Shown here: in pieces, positions 24,236-32,255 of the stretch | Position numbering within the stretch: position 1 is the first letter of the stretch | Layout: the number at the start of each line of letters is the position of its first letter | Position numbers and translations under genes: made by a program | Notes under the pieces: model-generated | The model's input: only the letters and a program-made list of their open reading frames with translations | Database searches by the model: none | Told to the model about the DNA's origin: nothing | Assembly: GCF_020010925.1 (NCBI RefSeq) | Contig: NZ_JAGJBZ010000003.1 | Location: 434,001-498,000 of the forward strand | Source: Streptomyces griseiscabiei | GTDB lineage: Bacteria > Actinomycetota > Actinomycetes > Streptomycetales > Streptomycetaceae | Direction of reading: 5' to 3' | DNA: 64,000 bases

Positions 24236-25802
24236 CGCCGCGCCACGAGTCCGGCTCCGGCTTGGGAGGCGTTGGCTGAGGCGGAGGCTCCTTCTCCGGA
24301 CGGTCCGGCCGCCAGCCGTCGAGGAACGGTCGCAGCTGCTTCTTCGTCGGCTCCACGTTGAAGTCACGGGCGGCCAGACCCTTGCCATTCGTCGTGGGGT
24401 CGAGCTGATCGGCCTCTGTGTTCCCCCAAGCCGACCACTCGCGCAGCCTCTCAGTTTCGAGGGCGTCCTCCGATGCGGCGGCGACGTCATCCAGCGCGGC
24501 ACAGAAGGCCCGGATCTCACCGGCGACCCGCCACTGCTCCAGGGCCGTGCCGAAGTGCTCGGCCCGTACCGCGTGAACCGCCTGCACCGAAGCCGCACTT
24601 ACCGCGGCCTCCCACTCCCGCCGCTCGCGCTCCTCCCGCTCCTCCGCCAGTCGTCGGCGCTCGGCCTCCTGGCGCTCCCGCTCCTCGCGGAGACGCCGTT
24701 GCTCGGCCTCTCGTTCTAGCCGTGCCTGCTCCTGCTCCTCCGCGCGTGCCTTCAACGCCCGGAAGATTGAGGCGATCTGCTCCTCCAGCGGCTTCTTGGC
24801 CGTGTCGGCCCATTCCTTCTTCCAGCCGTAGTTGTAGCTGTAGCCCGAGTTCTCGCTGACCAGCAGTTCCAGTTCGCCGGACGGCTCAAACTTCTGGGCC
24901 GGCGTGACCCGCTGCCAGTCGTACGTGCGTCGGCCCGGCTGCTTGGGGACGTACCGGACCTGCTTCTGCCGCTCACGGAAGCCGACCTCGTACGTCCTGC
25001 CGTGGACAGTGAGCAGCGGCCTTGGCTGCCTGCGCTTCTTGGACACCGCGATCTCGCCGTACCGTGCGAGGGCCTGTTCGGCGAGCAGCCGGATCAGCGC
25101 GAGCACCCTCGGCAGGACCTCGTCGGAGATCTCGAAGGCGCTGTGATCCTTGGTGACCGCGGCGAGCACGTCCTCGACGTCGGTGATCACTCGGCTGCGC
25201 GCCAGCCGGATTCGGTTCCACTCGGTGTCGTCTTCGCCGGACACCCTCAGCAGACCGAGGAAGAAGTCGCCCTTCGCCCGCCCGCTGTACTTCAGGTGGT
25301 ACCCATCCGGAGCGCACTGCCGTGCCGCGTCGAACGCTCTGCGATACCGAGCCCGTTCCTCTGCGCTGGGGTCAGGGATCCGAAGGAATCGTCCGGCCTC
25401 CTGCACCTGCGCGATGAGCGCCGGCCCGATAGCTGCTGGCGACGGGCGCGGAGGTTTCACAGCCCGTTTCGGGGCGGGCTTTGGCTCGGTCGGGAGATCG
25501 GCATCCTGCGACGGACCAGCGGCAACCGGCGCCCCGGATTCAGACGCCGCAGCGCGAGGCTTGCGTGGAGCCAACTCCGGACGGTCGGGATGGTGCCCGT
25601 GCTCCAGGTAGAAGCGCCCCGCGTCAGTGATCTCGGCCTGCCACCTCCCCTTCTTCCGGGGCATGGTCACCAAGCCCCGATCCCTGAGCGCGCGAGCCGT
25701 GACGGCGAGCTCGGGGCTGTCCGACGTGACGGGGTCGGTTCCGCCCCCGATACGGGTGAGGAGTGCGAGTTGCCGGTCATTTAACGGAGACCAAGGGTGC
25801 AT
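24165..25802 (-). CDS. unknown protein with winged-helix-like N-terminus and long coiled coil
   Basis: The 545-residue protein starts MHPWSPLNDRQLALLTRIGG, and its first 75 residues look like a winged helix (LAVTARALRDRGLVTMPRKK, then WQAEITDAGRFYLEHGHHP). A Pro/Ala-rich linker follows, then a central domain of about 200 residues (YRRAFDAARQCAPDGYHLKY onward). Residues of about 350-400 form a strong Glu/Arg coiled coil. A C-terminal domain ends WRYGRQGRAQWWRR. It is the last gene before the tRNA-Pro attachment region. No function is recognised. Confidence 0.72.
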   Translation of the reverse strand: MHPWSPLNDRQLALLTRIGGGTDPVTSDSPELAVTARALRDRGLVTMPRKKGRWQAEITDAGRFYLEHGHHPDRPELAPRKPRAAASESGAPVAAGPSQDADLPTEPKPAPKRAVKPPRPSPAAIGPALIAQVQEAGRFLRIPDPSAEERARYRRAFDAARQCAPDGYHLKYSGRAKGDFFLGLLRVSGEDDTEWNRIRLARSRVITDVEDVLAAVTKDHSAFEISDEVLPRVLALIRLLAEQALARYGEIAVSKKRRQPRPLLTVHGRTYEVGFRERQKQVRYVPKQPGRRTYDWQRVTPAQKFEPSGELELLVSENSGYSYNYGWKKEWADTAKKPLEEQIASIFRALKARAEEQEQARLEREAEQRRLREERERQEAERRRLAEEREERERREWEAAVSAASVQAVHAVRAEHFGTALEQWRVAGEIRAFCAALDDVAAASEDALETERLREWSAWGNTEADQLDPTTNGKGLAARDFNVEPTKKQLRPFLDGWRPDRPEKEPPPQPTPPKPEPDSWRGVIDAHQDQGWRYGRQGRAQWWRR

Positions 25803-25936
25803 GGCGATCGTCGTACCGTCTCAGGTCTGCGCGGCACAAGCCGGGCAGCTCCTCGGGGAACCACCGGGAGCCGGATCTCGAAGATCACACCCAGTTGGTT
25901 CCCAAATGGCTCCCAAAACAGGGTTGCAAAGCAAAT

Positions 25937-25970
25937 CAGGCCCGGTTCTGATCTCTCAGAACCGGGCCTG
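25937..25970 (-). terminator. terminator after tRNA-Pro
   Basis: CAGGCCCGGTTCTGA (25937-25951) and TCAGAACCGGGCCTG (25956-25970) form a perfect 15-bp stem with the loop TCTC. It lies 17 bases beyond the 3' end of the tRNA gene in its direction of transcription and is followed by ATTTGCTTT on the minus strand. Confidence 0.85.
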
Positions 25971-25987
25971 ACCTGGTGTTTTGGCTG

Positions 25988-26061
25988 TCGGGGTGGCGGG
26001 ATTTGAACCCACGACCTCTTCGTCCCGAACGAAGCGCGCTGCCAAGCTGCGCTACACCCCG
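25988..26061 (-). tRNA. tRNA-Pro (anticodon CGG)
   Basis: The minus strand reads CGGGGTG...CACCCCGA with a seven-bp acceptor stem. It has the D-arm GCGCAGCTTGGCAGCGC, the anticodon arm CTTCG-TTCGGGA-CGAAG (anticodon CGG) and the T-arm GTGGG-TTCAAAT-CCCGC. The gene is 74 bases without an encoded CCA. It stands exactly at the border between accessory DNA (3' side) and conserved chromosome (5' side), the usual position of an integration site. Confidence 0.97.
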
Positions 26062-26090
26062 ATTGTCACTGCTTGTCGCGGCGACGTCGT

Positions 26091-26924
26091 TTACTTTAGC
26101 CCACCGGTGGCCGGAGACGAAATCCGGTTTTCGGGGCGGCGGTCGTGGCGGCTGGGGCGGCCGCGGCGGGGGTGTACGAGGTCGGGGCGGAGGTGGTCGA
26201 TGACGATGAGGAGGAGGGCCAGGGCGTAGGAGGCGAGGCCCAGGAGGAGGGCGTTGCCGAGGACGCTCTTGTAGCCGTGCCGGTCGACATCCAGGAACGG
26301 ATACAGGTACGGGGCCGGCCAGTCGGGGGTCACCAGTGCGGCCCGGCCGAGTGTGAGGAGCAGGTACGCCATCGGGTAGAGCAGCCAGGCCGCCGCATGG
26401 CTCAGGCGTGGCGGCGACGGGCGGGTCAGGAGCAGCCAGTCCGCCACCACCGCGAGGGGGATCGCCGTGTGGAAGGCCGCGTTCGTCACCGCGAGCCAGC
26501 CGGTCGGGTCGACCGGGGCGCCTGTCGGCGTCATGGTCATGGAGAACGTCGCCGGATCCCTCGTCAGGATCAGGTGGTACACCAGTGCCGTGATCGTGGC
26601 ATAGAGAACCGTGCCGCCCGTCATCCAGGAGGGCAGGGGCCGCCCGGCCACCCACGCGCGGCGGGCCGAGGCGGCGAAGACCACCGCCACCAGGGCCGTG
26701 CTCTGGACCGAGAAATGGCTGAACGCGCGCAGTGGGCTGCCCAGCACCATCTCGGTCACCACGGCCGCTGCCGCCGCCAGTGCGATCAGGGCGCGGCACA
26801 CCGCCGCCAGTGGGCGTCGGGCCGGTGCCACCACCGCCGTCGCGGGCACGACGGACGTCACCGGCGCCGGAATGCCCGAGATCGCGGGCAGGTCGGGGAT
26901 GTCCCTGGGTATCGGTGAGGTCAT
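26091..26924 (-). CDS. Pr6Pr-family membrane protein
   Basis: The 277-residue protein has about six hydrophobic segments (LAAVCRALIALAAAAAVVTE, VQSTALVAVVFAASA, VLYATITALVYHLIL, AFHTAIPLAVVADWLLL, AAWLLYPMAYLLLTLGRAAL, NALLLGLASYALALLLIVID). It has the family pattern SHFSVQST near the N-terminus and PYLYPFLDVDRHGY late in the protein. It fits the Pr6Pr (FAR-17a/AIG1-like) membrane protein family, whose function in bacteria is not known. It is the first chromosomal gene after the tRNA. Confidence 0.82.
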   Translation of the reverse strand: MTSPIPRDIPDLPAISGIPAPVTSVVPATAVVAPARRPLAAVCRALIALAAAAAVVTEMVLGSPLRAFSHFSVQSTALVAVVFAASARRAWVAGRPLPSWMTGGTVLYATITALVYHLILTRDPATFSMTMTPTGAPVDPTGWLAVTNAAFHTAIPLAVVADWLLLTRPSPPRLSHAAAWLLYPMAYLLLTLGRAALVTPDWPAPYLYPFLDVDRHGYKSVLGNALLLGLASYALALLLIVIDHLRPDLVHPRRGRPSRHDRRPENRISSPATGGLK

Positions 26925-27035
26925 GCGCTCACGCTAGGACGACCCGGCGAAACGGGCTATTCGGGGTGATCCGTACGGGTCAACGCTCCGGCCGAGCCGG
27001 ACTCCACACCCCTCCCCGGTCCGTCGATCGCCCCC

Positions 27036-27974
27036 TCAGCCAGCCGAATCCTCCCGCCCCACCAACGTCAGCAACGAGGCCTCCGGAGGGCAGGCGAACC
27101 GTACCGGGGTGTAGCGGTTGGTGCCGCAGCCGGCCGAGACGTGCATGTACGCGGTGTGGCCGTCGGCCGTGTGCGTGGAGAGGCCCTTCACGCGCTCCGT
27201 GTCGAGGTCGCAGTTGGTGACGAGGGCGCCGTAGAAGGGGATGCAGAGCTGACCGCCGTGGGTGTGGCCGGCCAGGATCAGGGGGTAGCCGTCGGCGGTG
27301 AAGGCGTCGAGGGTGCGGAGGTAGGGGGCGTGCACGACGCCCAGGGAGAGGTCGGCGGAGTCGGACGGACCGCCGGCCACGCGGGCGTAGCGGTCCCGCT
27401 TGATGTGCGGGTCGTCGAGGCCGGTCAGCTCGACCGACATGCCCTCGACCTTCAGTGTGCCGCGGGTGTTGGTGAGGTTGAGCCAGCCCGCCCCGTCGAA
27501 CCCGTCGCGCAGGTCCTCCCACGGGTTGTGGATGGCGCCGACCACCGGCTTGTTGCCGTTCAGCCCATGGCGGCCCTGGGCCTTCTCCAGCAGGTAACGG
27601 GCGGGGTTGCGCAGCTTGGGGCCGTAGTAGTCGTTCGAGCCGAAGACGTACGCGCCCGGGAACTCCATCAGCGGGCCCAGCGCGTCCAGCACCTCGGGGA
27701 CACCCTCGGGGTCGGAGAGGTTGTCCCCGGTGTTGATCACGAAGTCGGGGCGCAGCCCGGCCAGGGAACGCAGCCAGCGCTGCTTCTTGCGCTGCCCGCT
27801 CACCATGTGGATGTCGGAGACCTGGAGTATCCGCAGCGGCCGCATGCCCGGTGGCAGCACCGGCACCGTCACCCGCCGCAACCGGAAGGAGCGGGCCTCG
27901 AAACCCGCCGCATACACCACACCGGCGGCACCGACCGCCGCGATCCCCAGAGGTACTCCGTATCGCGCTCGCAT
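27036..27974 (-). CDS. membrane-anchored metallophosphoesterase
   Basis: The 312-residue protein has an N-terminal hydrophobic anchor (GVPLGIAAVGAAGVVYAAGF). The calcineurin-like metal motifs follow: SDIHMV, GDNLSD, GSNDYY in place of GNH-D, GVVHAPYLRTL and AGHTHGGQL. It probably hydrolyses phosphoesters outside or at the membrane; the substrate is unknown, though YkuE-like relatives act at the cell surface. It is alone in its direction here, divergent from the GatB/YqeY gene. Confidence 0.87.
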   Translation of the reverse strand: MRARYGVPLGIAAVGAAGVVYAAGFEARSFRLRRVTVPVLPPGMRPLRILQVSDIHMVSGQRKKQRWLRSLAGLRPDFVINTGDNLSDPEGVPEVLDALGPLMEFPGAYVFGSNDYYGPKLRNPARYLLEKAQGRHGLNGNKPVVGAIHNPWEDLRDGFDGAGWLNLTNTRGTLKVEGMSVELTGLDDPHIKRDRYARVAGGPSDSADLSLGVVHAPYLRTLDAFTADGYPLILAGHTHGGQLCIPFYGALVTNCDLDTERVKGLSTHTADGHTAYMHVSAGCGTNRYTPVRFACPPEASLLTLVGREDSAG

Positions 27975-28163
27975 GTGTCCATCGTGTCAGACCCCGCCGA
28001 GCCCGCGTGCGCGCCTGTGGACAACTCCGGAACAGCGCCGCCGATCGTCAACTCCCCCTGTGGACAACCGACTCCGTCTCCCGGTCCGCGTTTCTCACCC
28101 CGCCCGCACACACCAGCGAAATCAACGCGCGCTCCTCGCACCGCACCTGCGACAATCGACCCC

Positions 28164-28631
28164 ATGACCACGCTCAAGTCGAAGCTGCAGGAAGACCTCA
28201 ACGCCGCCATCAAGGAGCGCGACGAGCTCCGCTCCTCGACGCTCCGGCTGACCCTCACCGCGATCACCAAGGAGGAGGTCGCGGGCAAGGAGAAGCGCGA
28301 GCTCTCCGACGACGAGGTGCTCCAGGTGATCACCAAGGAGGCGAAGAAGCGCCGTGAGGCCGCGGACGCGTTCGCCCAGGGCGGTCGTACCGAGTCGGCC
28401 GAGCGGGAGAAGGCGGAGGGCGCGCTCCTCGCCGAGTACCTGCCCAAGCAGCTGTCCGACGAGGAGCTGCGGCAGATCGTCGTCCAGGCCGTCGAGGAGG
28501 CCAGGGCCGCCGGTGCCGAGGGCCCGCGCGCCATGGGCCAGGTCATGAAGATCGTCAACCCGAAGGTGGCCGGGCTCGCGGAGGGCGGCCGGGTCGCCGC
28601 CCTCGTGAAGCAGCAGCTCGCCGGCGGCTGA
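28164..28631 (+). CDS. GatB/YqeY domain protein
   Basis: The 155-residue protein is a typical stand-alone GatB/YqeY protein: MTTLKSKLQEDLNAAIKERD, the charged first domain with LRLTLTAITKEEVAGKEKRE, and the C-terminal YqeY helix bundle with AEYLPKQLSDEELRQIV and GPRAMGQVMKIVNPKVAG. The family shares the tRNA-binding domain of amidotransferase GatB, but the free-standing protein has no settled function. A 19-bp terminator follows. Confidence 0.92.
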   Translation: MTTLKSKLQEDLNAAIKERDELRSSTLRLTLTAITKEEVAGKEKRELSDDEVLQVITKEAKKRREAADAFAQGGRTESAEREKAEGALLAEYLPKQLSDEELRQIVVQAVEEARAAGAEGPRAMGQVMKIVNPKVAGLAEGGRVAALVKQQLAGG

Positions 28632-28671
28632 GTCGGCCGCACGCACGACCGGACTTCGCGCCACAGCGGAA

Positions 28672-28713
28672 CGGCGGTGGGGGCGTCCCTTACAAGGGAC
28701 GCCCCCACCGCCG
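28672..28713. terminator. strong hairpin between GatB/YqeY and PBP genes
   Basis: CGGCGGTGGGGGCGTCCCT (28672-28690) and its exact reverse complement (28695-28713) form a 19-bp stem with the loop TACA. It lies 41 bases after the GatB/YqeY stop and could serve the convergent PBP gene as well. Confidence 0.9.
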
Positions 28714-28879
28714 TATGCGTACCGGCCGGAGTAGCAGCTGATCGGAGAGCCAGCCGATCGGAGAACGTACCGGCCGGAGAACGGGCCGGCCGAAGACCCA
28801 TCGGATCAGGCTCGGACAGCCCTCTCAGGTCCTGCCGTCACCCGACCAGCGACGACCGTCACCCGACCAGGGCCGGCCG

Positions 28880-31195
28880 TCACCCGAACCCGCCCCCGTT
28901 GCCGTTCCCGTTGTTCCCGCCGTTGCCCTGCCCCTGGATGAAGTTCTCCGGGATGCTGAACTCCGGCGTCGGGAACCTCGTGCCGCCGTCGGCGCCGCCG
29001 ATGAAGCCGTCGTTGTCGCCGTCGTCACCGTTGCCGTTGTCGTCGTCGTTCCCGCCCCGGCCTCCGTTGCCGTTCCCGTTGTCGTCGTCCCCGCGGTCGC
29101 GGTCCGGCTGCGGGTCGGGGATGTAGACGCGGTTGAAGTCGGGGTTGGGCTTGCCCTCCAGCGCGCCGGACATCATGTCGCGCCAGATCGGGCCGGGAAC
29201 CTTGCCGCCGAAGACCTTGCCGTACCTCACTCCGCCGATGGTGATGTTGACCATCTGGCGCTTGTGCGCGGGGTCGCCCACCCAGACGGCACCGGCCATG
29301 TTCGGGGTGTAGCCCACGAACCAGGCTGCGTAGCGGTAGTCCGTCGTACCGGTCTTACCGGCGCTGGGACGGCCGCTGCCGAGGCCGGCCTCCGTACCCG
29401 TACCGTCCTCGACCACGCCCCTGAGCAGGGCGTTGATGGTGTCGGCGGTGTTCTCGGACATGGCGCGCGAGCAGGTCGACTTCGGGACGTCCAGCGACTT
29501 CGACGTCTCACCGACCCGCTGGGTGATGGACTCGATGGCGACCGGCGTGCAGTACATACCGCGCGAGGCGAAGGTGGCGTACGCGTTCGCCATGGTCAGC
29601 GGCGACATCTCCTGGGTGCCGAGCGCGATCGACGGGGCCTGGTCGATCTTGCGGCCGTCGGCCCGCTCGACGCCCATCTTCTTCGCCATCTTCGTCACCG
29701 GGCAGATGCCGATGTCCGCGATCATCTGGACGAAGTAGGTGTTGACCGAGAGCGCGGTCGCCTTCTTCATCGAGTACGGACCGACCTCGGACGTGTTCTC
29801 GTTGGTGAGATCCGCGGCGGCGCTGCCGGTGCCGTTGCGCCAGGTGGCGCCGTCACAGGCGGAGATCGGGCTCGGGTAGTTCATCTTGTACGGCGCCGAG
29901 TACGACTTCGTCGGGGCCATGCCGTCCTCGAGGGCGGCCGCGGCGACGATCGGCTTGAACGTCGAACCGGGCTGGTAGCCCGCGCCGCCGCCCATGGACT
30001 CGTCGACCGACAGGTTGATCGTGGTCTCGTTCTTCTTTATGTCGAGACCGTAGGGCCGCGACTGGCCCATGGCGAGGATCTTGCCGGTGCCGGGCTCCAC
30101 GATGGTGGCGGCCGTGGCGACCTCGTCCGTCTGGTTGACATGGGACTTGATGGACGCCTGGACCGACTTCTGGGCCTTCGGGTCCATCGTCGTCCGAATG
30201 GTCAGACCGCCCTGGTTCCAGATCTTGGCCCGGGCCTCCTTGCTCTTCCCGAAGATCGGGTCGTTCAGGAAGACCTCACGGACGTAGTCGCAGAAGAAGC
30301 CCGCGTTCTTGACGGCCGTGATGCAGCCGTTCTTCGGCTTGCTGATGTCCAGGCCGAGCGGCTTGTCCTTGGCCTTGTCGGCCTCCGTCTGCGAGATGTC
30401 ACCGACCTCGGCCATGCGCTGCAGCACGATGTTGCGCCGCTTGGTGGCCTCCTGCGGGTCGTTCACCGGGTCGTACCGGCTGGGCGACTGCACGATGCCG
30501 GCGAGGAGGGCGGCCTCGTCGACGTCCAGGTCCTTGGCGGACTTGGAGAAGTAGCGATGGGAGGCGGCCTCGACGCCGTAGGCCTGCTGGCCGAAGAACG
30601 TGATGTTCAGGTAGTTCTCGAGGATCTTCTTCTTGCCCAGCTCCTCTTCGAGCTGGATCGCCTTCTTCAGCTCGTTGATCTTCCGGCCGAGGGTCTGCTG
30701 GGTGGCCTGCTGGACCTTGGTCGGGTCGTCCCCGGCCTCCTCCACGGCGACGTTCTTCACCAGCTGCTGCGTCAGCGTGGACGCGCCCTGGGCGACACCG
30801 CCTTCCTGCGCGTTGCGGTTGAGCGCGCGCAGGACGCCCTTGAGGTCGATCGCGCCGTGCTGGTAGAAGCGGGCGTCCTCGATGGCGATGATCGCCTGCT
30901 GCATGTACGGCGAGATCTCCTTGAGATCGACCACCGTACGGTCGCGGCTGTACACCGTGGCGATCGAGTCGCCCTTGCTGTCCAGGATCGTCGTGCGCTG
31001 GCTCAGCGGTGGCTGCTTGAGATTGGCGGGGAGTTCGTCGAACCCCTCGACCGACCCCTTGGCCGCGAGCCCCAGGGCGCCGACCGCGGGCAGCGCGATG
31101 CCCGCCATGACGGCACCGGCGAGGACGCTGACACCTAGGAACTTGGCGGCCTGCTGTGTGGGGGACAGACCACCACCCGAGCGCTTGTTTGGCAT
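28880..31195 (-). CDS. class A penicillin-binding protein
   Basis: The 771-residue enzyme starts MPNKRSGGGLSPTQQAAKFL with one membrane helix at residues 22-46. The glycosyltransferase (GT51) motif EDARFYQHGAID lies at 106-117 (catalytic Glu106), with GASTLTQQLVKN after it. The transpeptidase domain has PGSTFKP (active serine near residue 411), SVNTY and SAGKTGTTD (near residue 614). The last 75 residues are an Asn/Gly/Asp-rich tail. It polymerises and crosslinks peptidoglycan outside the membrane. It lies divergent to wblA, as in other Streptomyces. Confidence 0.95.
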   Translation of the reverse strand: MPNKRSGGGLSPTQQAAKFLGVSVLAGAVMAGIALPAVGALGLAAKGSVEGFDELPANLKQPPLSQRTTILDSKGDSIATVYSRDRTVVDLKEISPYMQQAIIAIEDARFYQHGAIDLKGVLRALNRNAQEGGVAQGASTLTQQLVKNVAVEEAGDDPTKVQQATQQTLGRKINELKKAIQLEEELGKKKILENYLNITFFGQQAYGVEAASHRYFSKSAKDLDVDEAALLAGIVQSPSRYDPVNDPQEATKRRNIVLQRMAEVGDISQTEADKAKDKPLGLDISKPKNGCITAVKNAGFFCDYVREVFLNDPIFGKSKEARAKIWNQGGLTIRTTMDPKAQKSVQASIKSHVNQTDEVATAATIVEPGTGKILAMGQSRPYGLDIKKNETTINLSVDESMGGGAGYQPGSTFKPIVAAAALEDGMAPTKSYSAPYKMNYPSPISACDGATWRNGTGSAAADLTNENTSEVGPYSMKKATALSVNTYFVQMIADIGICPVTKMAKKMGVERADGRKIDQAPSIALGTQEMSPLTMANAYATFASRGMYCTPVAIESITQRVGETSKSLDVPKSTCSRAMSENTADTINALLRGVVEDGTGTEAGLGSGRPSAGKTGTTDYRYAAWFVGYTPNMAGAVWVGDPAHKRQMVNITIGGVRYGKVFGGKVPGPIWRDMMSGALEGKPNPDFNRVYIPDPQPDRDRGDDDNGNGNGGRGGNDDDNGNGDDGDNDGFIGGADGGTRFPTPEFSIPENFIQGQGNGGNNGNGNGGGFG

Positions 31196-31714
31196 GGGGG
31201 CAGCCTAATCCGTAGTTCTGATCGTTCCGAAGGAGCAGGTGGGTCCAGAGGGGTACGGGTGCCGGATCGTGACATCCGGGGCGCTCTGGAAAGCCCGAAG
31301 AACATGAACGGTTGTCTACGTTCTCATTCGCCGGACACGCGCGCAGGCGTTGGCCTAAGCTGCTCTCAACTGTCACAGCCGTAGGCCCTTGTATCAAGTA
31401 CGTCGGGCGAGCCCGAATCGTTCTGACGTTCTTCCGATTTTTTTCCGGTGCCGTGTCCGAATCCACCTCGTGTGTCATTCGGTGTCCGTTGTGACGCATG
31501 TCAACTGTCCCGTTCTGACGGGATAGTCACGTATGTCCTCAGGTCACTCCCGCGGGTGATCTGCCGCTTACGCATAGTCCGTTCGGGCCATTCAAGATTG
31601 GGCCCGAAGGGGGTGTTGCGCTGTGCCCACCTTCCGTAACGTCCTCAACTGGCGGCGGTGAATATGCCGCTGCCGCCGTGGGGGAGCCTCGATTCGGGAG
31701 AGGACGGCGCCGGT
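31196..31714. promoter_or_regulatory. long divergent control region of the PBP gene and wblA
   Basis: About 460-520 bases separate the two starts. It has A+T-rich patches (CGATTTTTTTCCGG near 31440) and no convincing gene. wblA is known to be under developmental regulators, so a long control region is expected; individual operators were not assigned by eye. In-frame GTG 31658 and ATG 31664 are alternative wblA starts. Confidence 0.5.
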
Positions 31715-32053
31715 ATGGGCTGGGTAACCGACTGGAGTGCGCAGGCTGCCTGCCGCACTACCGATCCGGATGAACTGTTCGTTCAAGGAGCAGCGCAGAA
31801 CAGGGCCAAGGCGGTGTGCACCGGATGCCCGGTACGCACGGAGTGCCTGGCGGACGCGTTGGACAACCGCGTCGAGTTCGGCGTGTGGGGAGGAATGACG
31901 GAGCGAGAGCGCCGCGCACTGCTGCGCAGGCGACCGACCGTCACGTCGTGGCGCAGGCTGCTGGAGACCGCGCGCACGGAGTACGAGCGTGGCGCGGGCA
32001 TTCTGCCGCTCGACGATGACGAGATGTACGAGAACTACGCGGCGGTGAGCTGA
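31715..32053 (+). CDS. wblA: WhiB-like iron-sulfur regulator WblA
   Basis: From ATG 31715 the product has 112 residues: MGWVTDWSAQAACRTTDPDE, then four iron-sulfur cysteines, Cys13, Cys35, Cys38 and Cys44 (CTGCPVRTEC), the turn GVWGG at 56-60 and the basic segment ERRALLRRR. It matches WblA, which represses antibiotic production and promotes sporulation in Streptomyces. GTG 31658 or ATG 31664 would add up to 19 residues; the shorter form is preferred because conservation begins there and GGGAGAGG lies upstream. It sits between the PBP gene and two ArsA-like ATPase genes, as in S. coelicolor. Confidence 0.93.
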   Translation: MGWVTDWSAQAACRTTDPDELFVQGAAQNRAKAVCTGCPVRTECLADALDNRVEFGVWGGMTERERRALLRRRPTVTSWRRLLETARTEYERGAGILPLDDDEMYENYAAVS

Positions 32054-32195
32054 GGCGAGACCCCTTCCGGGTCACGTCGGTCGAGGGCGCCCTTGAGGTG
32101 TCGGCGCGTCGGGCAGGTGTGCCGGCTCTCGGGTGCCCCGAGGCGTGGATCGGTGGGGTGGATCGGCGGGCCGGTCGAACGGACGGGCCCGGCCG

Positions 32196-32247
32196 GACGT
32201 CAGTCCGGGCATCAGGCATCGGACGCCAGTCCGGGTATCAGGCGTCG
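32196..32247. repeat. two tandem copies of a 26-bp unit
   Basis: The unit starting GACGTCAGTCCGGGCATCAG (32196-32221) is followed directly by a second copy starting GACGCCAGTCCGGGTATCAG (32222-32247), with a few transitions between them. It lies between the convergent wblA and ATPase genes, next to the ATPase stop. Confidence 0.85.
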
Positions 32248-32255
32248 TCGGAGCG

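Noticed and set aside
29264..31138. Long plus-strand open frame (624 codons) over the PBP gene
   Set aside because: It is Arg/Gly/Asp-rich and lacks any motif; the minus-strand PBP has complete GT51 and transpeptidase motifs.
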